A DNA stretch of 64,000 nucleotides from Tsukamurella paurometabola DSM 20162 (lineage in GTDB: Bacteria; Actinomycetota; Actinomycetes; Mycobacteriales; Mycobacteriaceae). Location: contig NC_014158.1 of NCBI RefSeq assembly GCF_000092225.1, forward strand, positions 868,001 through 932,000. Direction: 5' to 3'. Of this stretch, positions 17,087 to 26,452 are shown piece after piece. Numbering within the stretch: the stretch's first letter is position 1; each line of letters opens with the position of its first letter. A model generated the notes under the pieces. That model saw only the letters and a list, made by a program, of their open reading frames with translations, was not told the DNA's origin and searched no databases. A program made the translations under genes and the position numbers.

Positions 17087-17586
17087 GCGACACGATCGAG
17101 AACAACGAGACCGACGCCGAGGTCGTTCCGAACGAGTACACCTCGGAGACCCCCGAGGCCACGGCCGAGACCCGCGCCCCGCGTGGCCCCGTGGTCGTCG
17201 AGCGCCCCATCCAGACCGTCGGCCGCCGTAAGGAGGCCGTCGTTCGCGTGCGCCTCACCGCCGGCACCGGCAACTTCGTGCTGAACGGCCGCACCATCGA
17301 GGACTACTTCCCCAACAAGCTGCACCAGCAGCTGGTGAAGGACCCGCTGGTCACCGTCGAGCGCCTCGAGTCCTTCGACATCGCCGCCAACCTCACCGGC
17401 GGCGGCCCCTCGGGGCAGGCCGGCGCGCTGCGCCTGGCCATCGCCCGTGCGCTGATCGAGGTCTCGCCCGAGGATCGTCCCGCGCTCAAGCGTGCCGGCT
17501 TCCTCACGCGTGACCCGCGTGCCGTCGAGCGCAAGAAGTACGGCCTGAAGAAGGCCCGCAAGGCTTCGCAGTACAGCAAGCGCTGA
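17083..17586 (+). CDS. rpsI: 30S ribosomal protein S9
   Basis: 167 residues. The C-terminal 130 hold the S9 fold ([43 protein letters not shown] and the basic tail ending [12 protein letters not shown]), which reaches the P-site tRNA in the ribosome. The first about 37 residues are an acidic extension rich in Asp, Glu, Asn and Thr, as in other Mycobacteriales and longer than in E. coli S9. The GTG overlaps the rplM stop, so the two are coupled. A strong hairpin follows the stop codon. Confidence 0.97.
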   Translation: MSDTIENNETDAEVVPNEYTSETPEATAETRAPRGPVVVERPIQTVGRRKEAVVRVRLTAGTGNFVLNGRTIEDYFPNKLHQQLVKDPLVTVERLESFDIAANLTGGGPSGQAGALRLAIARALIEVSPEDRPALKRAGFLTRDPRAVERKKYGLKKARKASQYSKR

Positions 17587-17602
17587 TTGCAGGCTTTTCG
17601 CA

Positions 17603-17640
17603 CAGGGCAGGCATCCGCATTCGTGCGGCTGCCTGCCCTG
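17603..17640 (+). terminator. Hairpin with TTCG loop after rpsI
   Basis: CAGGGCAGGCA pairs with TGCCTGCCCTG, and inside it CCGCA pairs with TGCGG around the loop TTCG, the extra-stable UUCG tetraloop. There is no T run, which is common for mycobacterial terminators. It separates the ribosomal operon from glmM, 40 bp downstream. Confidence 0.75.
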
Positions 17641-17680
17641 CCGCGTTTCTCCACCATCTCCGACCAGTGAGGTTGACTTC

Positions 17681-19015
17681 ATGGGGCGTCTGTTCGGCAC
17701 CGACGGTGTTCGCGGCCTGGCCAACAAGGATCTGACCGCCGACTTGGCGCTGCGGCTCTCCGCTGCGGCGGCCGCAGTGCTCGGCGCCCACGATCTGAAG
17801 GGCCGTGACCGGCCCTTCGCGGTGGTGGGCTGGGACCCCCGGGCGTCGAGCGAGATGCTCTCCGCCGCCGTCTCGGCCGGTCTCACCAGTGCCGGTGTCG
17901 ATGTGCTGCTCGTGGGTGTGATGCCCACGCCGGCCGTCGCGCACCTCACCGCGGAGTACGACGCGGCACTCGGTGTGATGATCTCCGCTTCGCACAATCC
18001 CATGCCGGACAACGGCATCAAGTTCTTCGCGCGCGGCGGGCACAAGCTGGAGGACGCGCAAGAGGATGCCATCGAGGCGGCTCTCGACGATCCGAATCCG
18101 CCGCGCCCCACCGGCGCCGGGATCGGGCGCGTCAAACGCGCCTTCGATGCCGTTGATCGCTATGTGGCGCACCTCGAATCGGCCATCCATCAGTCCCTTT
18201 CCGGTCTCACCGTCGTGGTCGACGCGGCGAACGGCGCAGCCTCCACGGTGGCTGCCAAGGCCTACCGGGACGCGGGCGCGACGGTGATCGCGATCCACGA
18301 TGAGCCCGACGGCCTGAACATCAACCGCGACTGCGGTTCTACGCACCTGGAGAGCCTGCGAGCGGCGGTGCTGGCGCATGAGGCAGACATCGGGCTCGCT
18401 CACGACGGCGACGCCGACCGCTGCCTGGCGATCGACGGATCCGGCCGCACCATCGACGGCGATGCGATCATGGCGATCCTGGCGATCGCGATGGACGAGG
18501 CCGGCGAGCTCACCGATCACACCCTGGTGGCCACCGTGATGAGCAACCTGGGCCTGCACCTGGCGATGCGTGCTGCGGGAATCACGTTGCGCACCACCGC
18601 CGTCGGAGACCGGTACGTGCTGGAGGAGCTGCGCTCCGGTGGCTACGCGCTGGGCGGTGAGCAGTCGGGTCACCTCGTGCTGCCGGGCCTGGGAACCACC
18701 GGCGACGGTGTACTCACCGGACTCAAGCTGATGGAGCGGATGGCACAGACGGGCTCGTCGTTGGCCGAGCTGGCCTCGGTGCTCACCGTGCTGCCGCAGG
18801 TGCTCGTGAATGTTCGGGTGATCGACAAGGCCGCCGCGATGTCGGCGCCCGCTCTGACCGCCGCGCTGGCTGCGGAGGAGGCTGCGCTCGGCGAAGCCGG
18901 CCGGATCCTGCTGCGGCCCTCCGGCACCGAACCGTTGGTGCGTGTGATGGTCGAGGCGCCCACCGAGGAGGCCGCGCGCGGCGCAGCGGAACGGCTCGCC
19001 GGGCTGATCGGCTGA
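17681..19015 (+). CDS. glmM: Phosphoglucosamine mutase GlmM
   Basis: 444 residues, full length. It converts glucosamine 6-phosphate to glucosamine 1-phosphate, feeding UDP-GlcNAc and so peptidoglycan and arabinogalactan linkage. The phosphoserine loop ISASHNP places the catalytic serine at 104, the Mg site is DGDADRC, the substrate loop is GGEQSGH, and the C-terminal phosphate-binding loop is [12 protein letters not shown]. The N-terminal [10 protein letters not shown] is typical of GlmM. The ATG at 17681 follows a weak GTGAGG. It lies downstream of rplM-rpsI, as in mycobacteria; glmS is not in this window. Confidence 0.96.
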   Translation: MGRLFGTDGVRGLANKDLTADLALRLSAAAAAVLGAHDLKGRDRPFAVVGWDPRASSEMLSAAVSAGLTSAGVDVLLVGVMPTPAVAHLTAEYDAALGVMISASHNPMPDNGIKFFARGGHKLEDAQEDAIEAALDDPNPPRPTGAGIGRVKRAFDAVDRYVAHLESAIHQSLSGLTVVVDAANGAASTVAAKAYRDAGATVIAIHDEPDGLNINRDCGSTHLESLRAAVLAHEADIGLAHDGDADRCLAIDGSGRTIDGDAIMAILAIAMDEAGELTDHTLVATVMSNLGLHLAMRAAGITLRTTAVGDRYVLEELRSGGYALGGEQSGHLVLPGLGTTGDGVLTGLKLMERMAQTGSSLAELASVLTVLPQVLVNVRVIDKAAAMSAPALTAALAAEEAALGEAGRILLRPSGTEPLVRVMVEAPTEEAARGAAERLAGLIG

Positions 19016-19057
19016 CGTTCGCGATCGAAACGTTTTCACGCTCGGTAGCATGGGCCC

Positions 19058-19750
19058 ATGGCTGACTACCGCGGCGTGCTCTTCGACTTCTCCGGGACCC
19101 TGTTCCGACTCGAACCGGACCCGGCGTGGTTCGCCGGACTGGTGGACGCGGACGGGCGCCCACTCGATGACGCCGCCCAGCAGGAGCTGCTGTACCGGAT
19201 GACGGTGCCCGTCGGCGTCCCGGTGCCGATGGACGGGCAGGCGCTGCGCACCTGGCATGCCCGCGACCTGAGCTCCGCGCATCACCGCGACGCCTACCTG
19301 TACGTGCTCGAGCACTCCGGCGTCGCCGACGACGCGGAGCGCAGGCGCCTGTACGGAGAGTTCTCCGATCCCCTGAACTGGTCGATCTACCCCGACACGG
19401 CCGCGGTGCTGCGGTCCGTGCGCGAGGCGGGGCTGAAGGTGGGGGTGCTGTCGAACATCGGTTACGACATCCGCCCGGCGTTCGAGCGCGCGGGTATCGC
19501 GGATCTGGTCGACGCCTTCGTGCTCTCCTTCGAGGTCGGCCACATGAAGCCCGACGTCGAGATCTTCCGCATCGCCTCGGCCGCGCTGGGACTCGCGCCG
19601 GAGCAGGTGCTCATGGTGGGCGACAGCGCCGAGGCCGACGGTGCCTCTACCGCTATCGGCTGCGGATTCGCGCAGGTCGAACCGTTACCGGTCGCGCAGC
19701 GGCCCGACGGTCTCGTCACCGCGGTACGCAGTGCCGGCGCCCCGGCCTGA
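19058..19750 (+). CDS. HAD-superfamily hydrolase with altered motif I
   Basis: 230 residues with a Rossmannoid HAD core: motif I LFDFSGTL (nucleophile Asp10), motif II VLSNIG, motif III Lys in GHMKPDVEIF and motif IV VLMVGDSAEADG. The position two residues after the nucleophile, normally Asp as general acid/base, is Ser12. That argues for an unusual reaction or weakened phosphatase activity. An alpha-helical cap lies between motifs I and II. The substrate is unknown. It stands 42 bp after glmM in the same direction. Confidence 0.8.
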   Translation: MADYRGVLFDFSGTLFRLEPDPAWFAGLVDADGRPLDDAAQQELLYRMTVPVGVPVPMDGQALRTWHARDLSSAHHRDAYLYVLEHSGVADDAERRRLYGEFSDPLNWSIYPDTAAVLRSVREAGLKVGVLSNIGYDIRPAFERAGIADLVDAFVLSFEVGHMKPDVEIFRIASAALGLAPEQVLMVGDSAEADGASTAIGCGFAQVEPLPVAQRPDGLVTAVRSAGAPA

Positions 19751-19822
19751 GATCCGACGGAACCGATCCGCTCGCCGGTGCGTCCAATGGGTGTAGGGGA
19801 CTGATGGGCGATGGGGGATCGC

Positions 19823-20131
19823 ATGGCCGGAACCGAGATAGCGACCGCGGCGGTCGGCAGCGCAGGAACGAAGTTCTCGACGCAGGCCACGACACTCGGC
19901 AACGGCGCGCAACGTATCCGTGGGCACGCGGCGACGGAAGGCGACTTCGGTCAGGGGTACGCCGACGATGGAGCCGCCTACGCGGGCTCAATGAGCACCC
20001 TCGCACGTGCGGTGGAGGCGTGGCGCGCAGGCAGCGCGACGATTGGCACCGGCCTGACGACGTCGGCCTCGGCACATCGGTCGACGGACGACAAGGGGGC
20101 TACTGACGTGACCGGGGCGGGTCGTGGCTGA
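19823..20131 (+). CDS. Small EspC-like putative type VII secretion substrate
   Basis: A 102-residue, Ala/Gly/Thr-rich, mostly helical protein without a signal peptide. Length and composition match EspC-like (DUF2580-type) proteins, which are encoded beside larger ESX substrates. GGGGGAT upstream favours the ATG at 19823 over the one at 19811. It overlaps the next gene by 8 bp. From memory, its position after glmM matches M. tuberculosis Rv3440c, of unknown function. Secretion is inferred from family and operon context, not shown. Confidence 0.55.
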   Translation: MAGTEIATAAVGSAGTKFSTQATTLGNGAQRIRGHAATEGDFGQGYADDGAAYAGSMSTLARAVEAWRAGSATIGTGLTTSASAHRSTDDKGATDVTGAGRG

Positions 20132-21773
20132 GGAGACCGTCGACGCCAAGCTCGACTCCGGCGACGACACGCTGCAGTATTTCCGCACCATGCTGGACAT
20201 CGCCGCGGTCGTCACGCCCGAGATTCGGTGGCCCGACTGGCAGGACTATTTCTGCCGCCACTACGACCGTGAACGAGGCACCGACCTCGCTGCCCTCCGC
20301 GGCGACGCGGCAATGCTGCGGGCCGAGGCGCAGACCGCTCGGCAGACGGTGATCGACCAGACGGCGATCAAGGGAGATGTCCAGCGTGGATGGACCGATT
20401 CAGCGGGGCAGGTAGCGGTCTCGACCATCGACGCCTATCTCCAGGCGGCAGGGCAGGTAGCGGGCGTCCTGGAGAAGACCGCGACCGCCGCCGAGGGGGT
20501 TGCGGACGCGGTTGCCGGGGCGGTGGATAAGAAGGTCCAGCGGATGACCGCTGAGTTCGATTCCGCGGCCGCAAAATACATCTGGACGTGGGTCAAGACG
20601 GCAGTCACCGCAGTGCTCGAACAGAAAGTCCGGAAGCGATTCATCGAGCAGCTCTCCAACGACATCCGCGCCTTCGACTCAATCATCAACGACGCGACCA
20701 CGGCGATCGAGGCGGCGTACGCCAAGGTGCCGGATGCGGCGAACGGCCTGAACGTCATGCCCACATTCCCGACGCCGGCGTTCGGTGAGATCGGTGCGAC
20801 GGACTCCCCCGGGAAGGCGCCCGGCACCACATCACCCGGTAGCGGGACCAATTCGCCGGGCAGTGGAGGCGGGTACACCGGAGGCTCCACCGGGGGCGGC
20901 GGAGGCTCCACCGGGGGCGGCGGAGGCGCCACCGGCGGGTCCACGGCGGGGAAGACCGGCGTCACCACGGGCACCACCGGCGCAACCCTGCCGACCTCCG
21001 CGATGCCGGCCGCGAGCACAGCCGGAACCTCGCCGGCGAGTACGACTCCCGCGTCGGCCACGCCGTCGACCGGCAACCCGCTCTCCGGCCTCACCGGATC
21101 GACCGGCGGCGCGGGCATGCCGTCCTGGCTGTCGCAGCTGGTACCCAAGATCGCCGAGCAACTCGGCCTGGGGAAGGACGACGACAAGACCGACGGCAAG
21201 GACTCGAAGGACGGCAAGGACGGCAGGGACGACGCGAAGGGCAAGGACGGAACCACGTCCGAGACCAAGGACGCCCAGGGACGCACCGTGACCGCCACGC
21301 TGAGTCCCGATGGGAGGACCGTCGAGGTCACCGTCACCAAGCCGGACGGCACCGAGGAGAAGGCCACCCTCACGGTCGGTGACGACGGCAAGCTCACCCT
21401 CGACGATCCTGCCGGCACGTCCGCCGACACCAAACCCGCCGGCGCCACGCCGAGCGGGAACACCCCGGGTGCCGGCTCGGCCGGAACGGGCGGTACTGGA
21501 ACCACTCCCGGTGGATCGACCGGTGGCACGAGCCCGGCCGGAACGACGCCCGGCGGAACCGCACCCGGAGGCGGGGGCGCGCCCGGCGCATCGACCGCGA
21601 GCGCGACGCCGTCCGCACCGTCCGGAAACGAATCACCTGCTGCACCCGCCGCCGCTCCCGCGCCCGCACCAGCGCCGAAATCCGGTGCGCCGCAGCCTGC
21701 TCCGGCCGTGGAAGAGCCGTGCCCGCCGCAGCCGCAGGGGAGCGGCGCGGAACTCGCCGTCACCGTCCCCTAG
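20124..21773 (+). CDS. Large Ala/Pro/Gly-rich putative type VII secretion substrate
   Basis: 549 residues. The N-terminal 200 are helical and contain GWTDSAG (Trp90, Gly95), a W-x4-G variant of the helix-turn-helix motif seen in ESX substrates. Next comes a low-complexity region (about 225-330) of Gly/Ser/Thr/Pro repeats, a short Asp/Lys-rich stretch (about 350-380), a small beta unit (RTVTATLSPDGRTVEVTVTK), and a Pro/Ala/Thr-rich tail. There is no signal peptide, as expected for ESX export. The GTG overlaps the previous stop. The position matches Rv3439c, which I recall as a conserved Ala/Pro-rich protein. Its function is unknown; a surface or secreted role is inference. Confidence 0.6.
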   Translation: MAEETVDAKLDSGDDTLQYFRTMLDIAAVVTPEIRWPDWQDYFCRHYDRERGTDLAALRGDAAMLRAEAQTARQTVIDQTAIKGDVQRGWTDSAGQVAVSTIDAYLQAAGQVAGVLEKTATAAEGVADAVAGAVDKKVQRMTAEFDSAAAKYIWTWVKTAVTAVLEQKVRKRFIEQLSNDIRAFDSIINDATTAIEAAYAKVPDAANGLNVMPTFPTPAFGEIGATDSPGKAPGTTSPGSGTNSPGSGGGYTGGSTGGGGGSTGGGGGATGGSTAGKTGVTTGTTGATLPTSAMPAASTAGTSPASTTPASATPSTGNPLSGLTGSTGGAGMPSWLSQLVPKIAEQLGLGKDDDKTDGKDSKDGKDGRDDAKGKDGTTSETKDAQGRTVTATLSPDGRTVEVTVTKPDGTEEKATLTVGDDGKLTLDDPAGTSADTKPAGATPSGNTPGAGSAGTGGTGTTPGGSTGGTSPAGTTPGGTAPGGGGAPGASTASATPSAPSGNESPAAPAAAPAPAPAPKSGAPQPAPAVEEPCPPQPQGSGAELAVTVP

Positions 21774-21781
21774 GAGTGCCC

Positions 21782-21964
21782 GTGCTGCCCGACGAGACAC
21801 CCGAGGAGGCGCACGCCCGCGCGATCCGCGCAGCGGAGCGCCAGGACATGGTCGACGAACTCATCCGCGCCTTCGGCATCGACCTGCCGGACGAGCCGAT
21901 CACCCGGCCCATCCCGGTGATCCGCATCGACGACGAACCCGGATCCTGGCTCAGCGCAGGCTGA
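21782..21964 (+). CDS. Small acidic hypothetical protein
   Basis: A 60-residue acidic protein with an amphipathic helix (PEEAHARAIRAAERQDMVDEL) split by charge and a Pro-rich end. AGGAG at 21772-21776 overlaps the stop of the preceding gene and sits five bases before the GTG at 21782, so it is the third gene of this operon. I do not recognise a family. Small acidic partners in type VII substrate operons can be chaperones, but nothing here proves that. It is convergent with the next gene, with 4 bp between stops. Confidence 0.5.
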   Translation: MLPDETPEEAHARAIRAAERQDMVDELIRAFGIDLPDEPITRPIPVIRIDDEPGSWLSAG

Positions 21965-21968
21965 CCCG

Positions 21969-22823
21969 TCAGACCAGGCTGCGCAGGCGTCCCAGTGCGC
22001 TCGGCTGCTCGGGCTCCGCGTTCGGATCCCACACGTAGGCCAGATCACCCAGGTCGGCGTCCCGCTCGGCGAACACCTTGTACTCTTCGTCACCGCCGAC
22101 CGTCGCCAGCAGGAAGCCGGTGAGCAGGGCGCGCACCGACTTCTGCGTCTTCTTATCCGATCCGCCGGCACCGAGCGCGCCGCGCACCGAGATCCCCTCG
22201 GCAAGGCCGCCGGCCTGGGCGTCGGGCACGATCCGCAATTCCGTCGGGCCTGTGTACCGCATCGACAGCGCCGCCGCGTTCGAGGACATCGACTGCTCGT
22301 CACCCGGCGCGGCCACGATCAGTGCGGGCGCTGTAGTACCGGTCGCGGCCTGCTCCGCCTGCGGTGAGGTGGGCGACGGGAACAGTGCCCCCACCGACTC
22401 CACCCGGCGATCGGACGCCGCGGCGATCAAGGCCGCACCCACACCGAAGCCGTCGCCCACCACGGAGCGCTTGGCCTTGTTCACGGTGATGGCGCCATCG
22501 CCGAGTCGCACCTCGGTGATCACATCCAGCGCGGTGCCCAGATCGATCGCCAGCCGCCCATCCGAAGGCATCACGCCGCGCTCGGTATCGGGGGCCGCCA
22601 CGACCAGGCCCCACGAGGCCAGGTGTTCGAGTGTCTTGCGATACCGCTTCACCGGCGTCAGCCAATCGTGCGCGAACGCCACCGCGGGCAGGTTCACACC
22701 CGCCTCGGGCGTGTAGATCAGCCCCGGAACGCCGGCCACGCCCAGGTCACCCTTGAGCACGCGGTGCGGGCCGCGACGCTTCAACTGCTTCACCAGCTTG
22801 TTCGCATCGGTCACGCCGATCAC
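21969..22823 (-). CDS. Alpha/beta-hydrolase-fold (dienelactone hydrolase-like) protein, probably lacking the nucleophile
   Basis: 284 residues with an alpha/beta-hydrolase pattern: AVAFAHDWL in the oxyanion region, VVAAPDTERG, the nucleophile elbow and a strand ALIVAAPGDEQ. The elbow reads VGDGFGVGAA, so the usual Ser or Cys is a Gly, suggesting a non-catalytic or modified member. I recall a similar protein on the opposite strand at this place in mycobacteria (Rv3438). The GTG at 22823 is chosen because the longer frame runs into the divergent nnrD start; the GTG three codons on is equally possible. Function unknown. Confidence 0.65.
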   Translation of the reverse strand: MIGVTDANKLVKQLKRRGPHRVLKGDLGVAGVPGLIYTPEAGVNLPAVAFAHDWLTPVKRYRKTLEHLASWGLVVAAPDTERGVMPSDGRLAIDLGTALDVITEVRLGDGAITVNKAKRSVVGDGFGVGAALIAAASDRRVESVGALFPSPTSPQAEQAATGTTAPALIVAAPGDEQSMSSNAAALSMRYTGPTELRIVPDAQAGGLAEGISVRGALGAGGSDKKTQKSVRALLTGFLLATVGGDEEYKVFAERDADLGDLAYVWDPNAEPEQPSALGRLRSLV

Positions 22824-22843
22824 GTTAGTCGATCTGCCGTACC

Positions 22844-24259
22844 GTGGCGGTCGTGCGGCACTACCACCTGCCCGGCGCCGTCCGCGACGCGGAAGCGCCC
22901 CTGCTCGCAGCCCTGCCCGACGGTGCACTCATGCGACGCGCCGCGTACGGCCTCGCCCGCGTGTGCGCCGAGGAACTGGCCACTCGCACCGGCGGCGTCG
23001 CCGGCCGCCGGGTGACCCTGCTCGTCGGGTCCGGGGACAACGGTGGCGACGCCCTGTTCGCGGGTGCCTACCTGCGGCGACGCGGCGTCATGGTGGAAGC
23101 GGTTCTGTTCGCCCCGGATCGCACCCACGCCGCCGGGCTCGCTGCGCTGCGCCGCGCCGGGGGCCGCATCGTCGACCAGCCGCGGAGCCCCCACCTGGTG
23201 ATCGACGGCATCGTCGGGATCAGCGGTCGTGGCGCGCTGCGCGCCGATGCGGCCGGCGTCGTCGAACGGGTCACCGCGCCGATCGTCGCCGCCGATACCC
23301 CGTCGGGTGTCGGCGTCGACACCGGCGTCGTGCACGGCCCCGCGGTCGCCGCCGCGGTCACCGTCGCCTTCGGGGCGCTCAAACCCGTGCACGCGCTTGC
23401 GCCCGCGCACTGCGGGCGGGTCGAATTCGTCGACCTCGGGCTCGCCACCGGCGAGGGTGACCTGCGCTCCTACGACGATGCCGACGTCGCCACCCGGTGG
23501 CCGGTCCCCGGTGTCCGCGATGACAAGTACACCCTCGGCGTGCTCGGCATCGTCGCCGGCAGCACGGCGTACCCGGGCGCCGCGGTGCTCGCCGCCGGAT
23601 CCGCGATCCGTGCCACCTCGGGCATGGTCCGATACGCCGGCCCGGCTCGCGATGCCGTGCTCGGCGCCTGGCCCGAGGCCGTTGCGACCGACGATCCGGC
23701 GGACGCGGGCCGGGTCCAGGCCTGGGCGGCCGGCCCGGGAATGGGCACCGACGGTGCCGCCGCCGACCGGCTCGGGTACCTGCTCGCCCAGGACCTTCCG
23801 ACGGTGCTCGACGCCGACGCCCTCACGCTGCTCGCCGAGAACCCGGGTCTGCTGGCCGGACGCAGTGCACCCACGGTGCTCACCCCGCACGCGGGGGAGT
23901 TCTCCCGGCTCGCCGGGCCGGTCGGCAACGATCGCGTGGCCGCCGCGCGTGAACTGGCCCGGTCGTACGGAGTGACGGTGCTGCTCAAGGGGCACCGCAC
24001 GGTGATCTCCGATCCGTCGGGAGTCGCAGTCGTCGACACCGCCGGATCGAGCTGGGCCGCGACCCCCGGCTCCGGCGACGTGCTCACCGGCATCGTCGGC
24101 AAGCTCCTCGCCTCCGGGCTCGACCCGCTCGATGCCGCTGCCTGCGCGGCCCGGGTGCACAGCCTCGCTGCAGCACACGCGGCCGGTGGTGCGCCCACCC
24201 GCGCAGCTGCGATCGCCGCCGCCCTCCCGCACGTCCTCGCGGGCCTGCTGCGGGACTAG
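22844..24259 (+). CDS. nnrD: Bifunctional NAD(P)HX epimerase / ADP-dependent dehydratase Nnr
   Basis: 471 residues with the two NAD(P)HX-repair domains fused. The N-terminal YjeF_N epimerase (about 1-205) has LLVGSGDNGGDALF; the C-terminal ADP-dependent dehydratase (about 220-471) has AAGPGMGTD, LLKGHRTVI and the catalytic ATPGSGDVLTG. Together they restore damaged NAD(P)H in the cytoplasm. GTG codons at 22844 and 22853 are both possible starts, neither with a clear Shine-Dalgarno sequence. alr follows within a few bases, the common actinobacterial order. Substrate specificity follows from the family. Confidence 0.94.
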   Translation: MAVVRHYHLPGAVRDAEAPLLAALPDGALMRRAAYGLARVCAEELATRTGGVAGRRVTLLVGSGDNGGDALFAGAYLRRRGVMVEAVLFAPDRTHAAGLAALRRAGGRIVDQPRSPHLVIDGIVGISGRGALRADAAGVVERVTAPIVAADTPSGVGVDTGVVHGPAVAAAVTVAFGALKPVHALAPAHCGRVEFVDLGLATGEGDLRSYDDADVATRWPVPGVRDDKYTLGVLGIVAGSTAYPGAAVLAAGSAIRATSGMVRYAGPARDAVLGAWPEAVATDDPADAGRVQAWAAGPGMGTDGAAADRLGYLLAQDLPTVLDADALTLLAENPGLLAGRSAPTVLTPHAGEFSRLAGPVGNDRVAAARELARSYGVTVLLKGHRTVISDPSGVAVVDTAGSSWAATPGSGDVLTGIVGKLLASGLDPLDAAACAARVHSLAAAHAAGGAPTRAAAIAAALPHVLAGLLRD

Positions 24260-24263
24260 GCTG

Positions 24264-25406
24264 ATGCTCGTCATGACCGAGATCCCCGGTCGGCTGGACC
24301 GACCCACCGCGCTGATCGATCTGGGTGCCGTGACCCACAACGTGCGGGTCGTGGCGCGCCACGCACCCACCGCCGACGTGATGGCCGTGCTCAAGGCCGA
24401 CGGCTACGGCCACGGCGCGGTGCCGGTGGCCCGGGCGGCCCTCGCAGGTGGCGCCACCGAGCTCGGCGTCACCACGGTCGATGAGGCGCTCGTGCTGCGC
24501 GATGCCGGTATCACGGTCCCGATCCTGAGCTGGCTGAGCACCTCCGGCTACGAGCGCGCCATCGCCGCCGATGTGCGGATCGGCGTCAGCTCGCCGCGTC
24601 AGCTCGCCGAGGTCCTGGCCGCCGCCGGGCGTGCGGGAGCGCCCGCGGTACTGCACGTCAAAGTCGATACCGGTCTGAACCGCAACGGTGTTGCCCCGCA
24701 CGAGTGGGCCACCACGCGCGATGCCCTGGTCGACGCCGAACGCGCGGGCCTGGCACGGCTGCAGGGCGTGTTCACCCACCTCGCACACGGCGACGAGCCG
24801 GACCACCCGTTCCTCGACGTCCAGCGTGATGCACTCGCTGCTGCCGCTGCCGATGCTCGCGCCCACGGGCTGTATCCCACCCAAGTGCACGCCGCCAACT
24901 CCGCGGCAGCGCTGACCCGCCCCGACCTCCACTTCGACCTGGTTCGCCCCGGTATCGCGATCTACGGTGGAGTCCCGGTGCCCGACAGGGACTTCGGGCT
25001 CCGGCCGGTGATGACCTTCGCAGCGCCCGTGATCCTGGTCAAGCCACTCGCCGCAGGTGACGGGGTGAGTTACGGGCACACCTGGATCGCCCCGCGCGAT
25101 ACCGTGGTGGGTCTCGTTCCGGCCGGCTATGCCGACGGTGTGTGGCGCCCGCTGAGCGGGCGGTTCGAGGTGACCGTCCAAGGGCGCCGTTTCCCTCAGG
25201 TGGGACGGGTCTGCATGGATCAGTTCGTGATCGACCTCGGCCCCGACGGTGGCGGGGTGTCCGAGGGAGATACCGCGGTCCTGTTCGGCGCCGCCCCGGG
25301 CGCGGCCCGCGCCTGCGACTGGGGTGAGAAACTCGGCACCATCGATTACGAGGTCCTCACCGCGGTCCGCGGCCGCGTCCACCGCGAGTACACGGGGCAG
25401 TCGTGA
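24264..25406 (+). CDS. alr: Alanine racemase
   Basis: About 380 residues. This PLP enzyme makes D-alanine for peptidoglycan. The PLP lysine lies in AVLKADGYGHG, with VKVDTGLNRNG, the second-subunit tyrosine region VSYGHTW and the C-terminal beta domain VGRVCMDQF all present. Two in-frame ATGs, 24264 and 24273, are both plausible; GGGAC lies about eight bases before the first. Longer N-terminal readings would run back into nnrD. The stop overlaps the next gene (GTGA), so nnrD, alr, the hydrolase and tsaE look like one transcript. Confidence 0.95.
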   Translation: MLVMTEIPGRLDRPTALIDLGAVTHNVRVVARHAPTADVMAVLKADGYGHGAVPVARAALAGGATELGVTTVDEALVLRDAGITVPILSWLSTSGYERAIAADVRIGVSSPRQLAEVLAAAGRAGAPAVLHVKVDTGLNRNGVAPHEWATTRDALVDAERAGLARLQGVFTHLAHGDEPDHPFLDVQRDALAAAAADARAHGLYPTQVHAANSAAALTRPDLHFDLVRPGIAIYGGVPVPDRDFGLRPVMTFAAPVILVKPLAAGDGVSYGHTWIAPRDTVVGLVPAGYADGVWRPLSGRFEVTVQGRRFPQVGRVCMDQFVIDLGPDGGGVSEGDTAVLFGAAPGAARACDWGEKLGTIDYEVLTAVRGRVHREYTGQS

Positions 25407-26452
25407 GTCGCCGCCGCCAGCGTCCCGGTCCCGCGGTGCTTGCCGGGGTCGGCACCTCCGTCGCCGTCGCCGCCCTCACGGGGCTCGCAGCAGCCCGCCG
25501 CGGACTCGGCCTGCGTGCCGGCGGCGACGATCCGCTCAGCGCCGATGATCTCGCCTTTCGCTGTGATCGCGAGACCATCGTCATGAGTTCGGACGGGGTG
25601 CCCCTGCACGTCCGCGAGGTCGGGCCCCGCGATGCTCCGGTGACGGTGATGTTCATCCACGGTTTCACCCTGCGATCAGCGAGCTGGGTACTGGTGCGCA
25701 ATGCCCTGCAGCGCAGGTGGGGAGACGGGGTCCGCATGGTCTTCCCGGACTGTCGCGGCCACGGCGATTCCGGTTCCTGCACACCCGAGCAGAGCACCGT
25801 CGCTCTTCTCGGCGACGACATCGCGACCGTGATGGATGCCCTCGTCCCGACCGGGCCGGTGGTGCTGGTCGGACACTCCATGGGAGGTATGGCGATCTGT
25901 GCCCTCGCCACCGGACATTCCGAGCTGGTGGGAACGCGCGTGCGTGGAGCGGCCCTGCTCGGTACCGCGTCCCACGCCTTGACCGACTCCGGTTTGGCTG
26001 CGGCCCTGCGGAATCCGGTGCTCGATGTGTTCCGCACCGCGGTACGTTTCCTTCCCTCCGTGGTGGGGCGGGGCCGAGACGCGCTCAAACCACTCGCCGA
26101 GCCCTTCGTCACCGCGGGCGCCTACGGGCGTGGGGATCGCAGTGCCACGATGACCCACTTCTCGTCGGGGATGAGCCTGTCGGCACCGCTCGATACCACC
26201 GCCGGATTCATGGCGGCGCTCGAGAGCTACGACGAGCAGGATGCGCTCCCCGTGCTGCGGACGATCGAGACTTCGGTGGTGTGCGGTGACCACGACTGGA
26301 TGACGCCGTTGCGCAAATCGAAGGCGATGGCAGCGGAACTCGACGGCGAACTCGTGGTGCTCGCGAACACCGGGCACATGTTGATCCTCGAGGCCGCGGA
26401 CCGGGTCGCGCTGGTCGTAGCCGCGCTGGTGGACCGGGCGGTGCCACGATGA
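25403..26452 (+). CDS. Alpha/beta hydrolase with N-terminal membrane segment
   Basis: 349 residues. A hydrophobic N-terminal segment (about 10-30) suggests a signal anchor. The hydrolase core has the oxyanion strand VMFIHGFTL, nucleophile elbow VGHSMGG, acid in VVCGDHDWMTP and catalytic His in ANTGHMLILE, so the triad is complete. It resembles lysophospholipase/lipase-type esterases found between alr and tsaE in Mycobacteriales. Its GTG overlaps the alr stop, and its own stop overlaps the tsaE ATG (ATGA), so it is translationally coupled on both sides. The natural ester substrate is unknown. Confidence 0.87.
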   Translation: MSRRRQRPGPAVLAGVGTSVAVAALTGLAAARRGLGLRAGGDDPLSADDLAFRCDRETIVMSSDGVPLHVREVGPRDAPVTVMFIHGFTLRSASWVLVRNALQRRWGDGVRMVFPDCRGHGDSGSCTPEQSTVALLGDDIATVMDALVPTGPVVLVGHSMGGMAICALATGHSELVGTRVRGAALLGTASHALTDSGLAAALRNPVLDVFRTAVRFLPSVVGRGRDALKPLAEPFVTAGAYGRGDRSATMTHFSSGMSLSAPLDTTAGFMAALESYDEQDALPVLRTIETSVVCGDHDWMTPLRKSKAMAAELDGELVVLANTGHMLILEAADRVALVVAALVDRAVPR

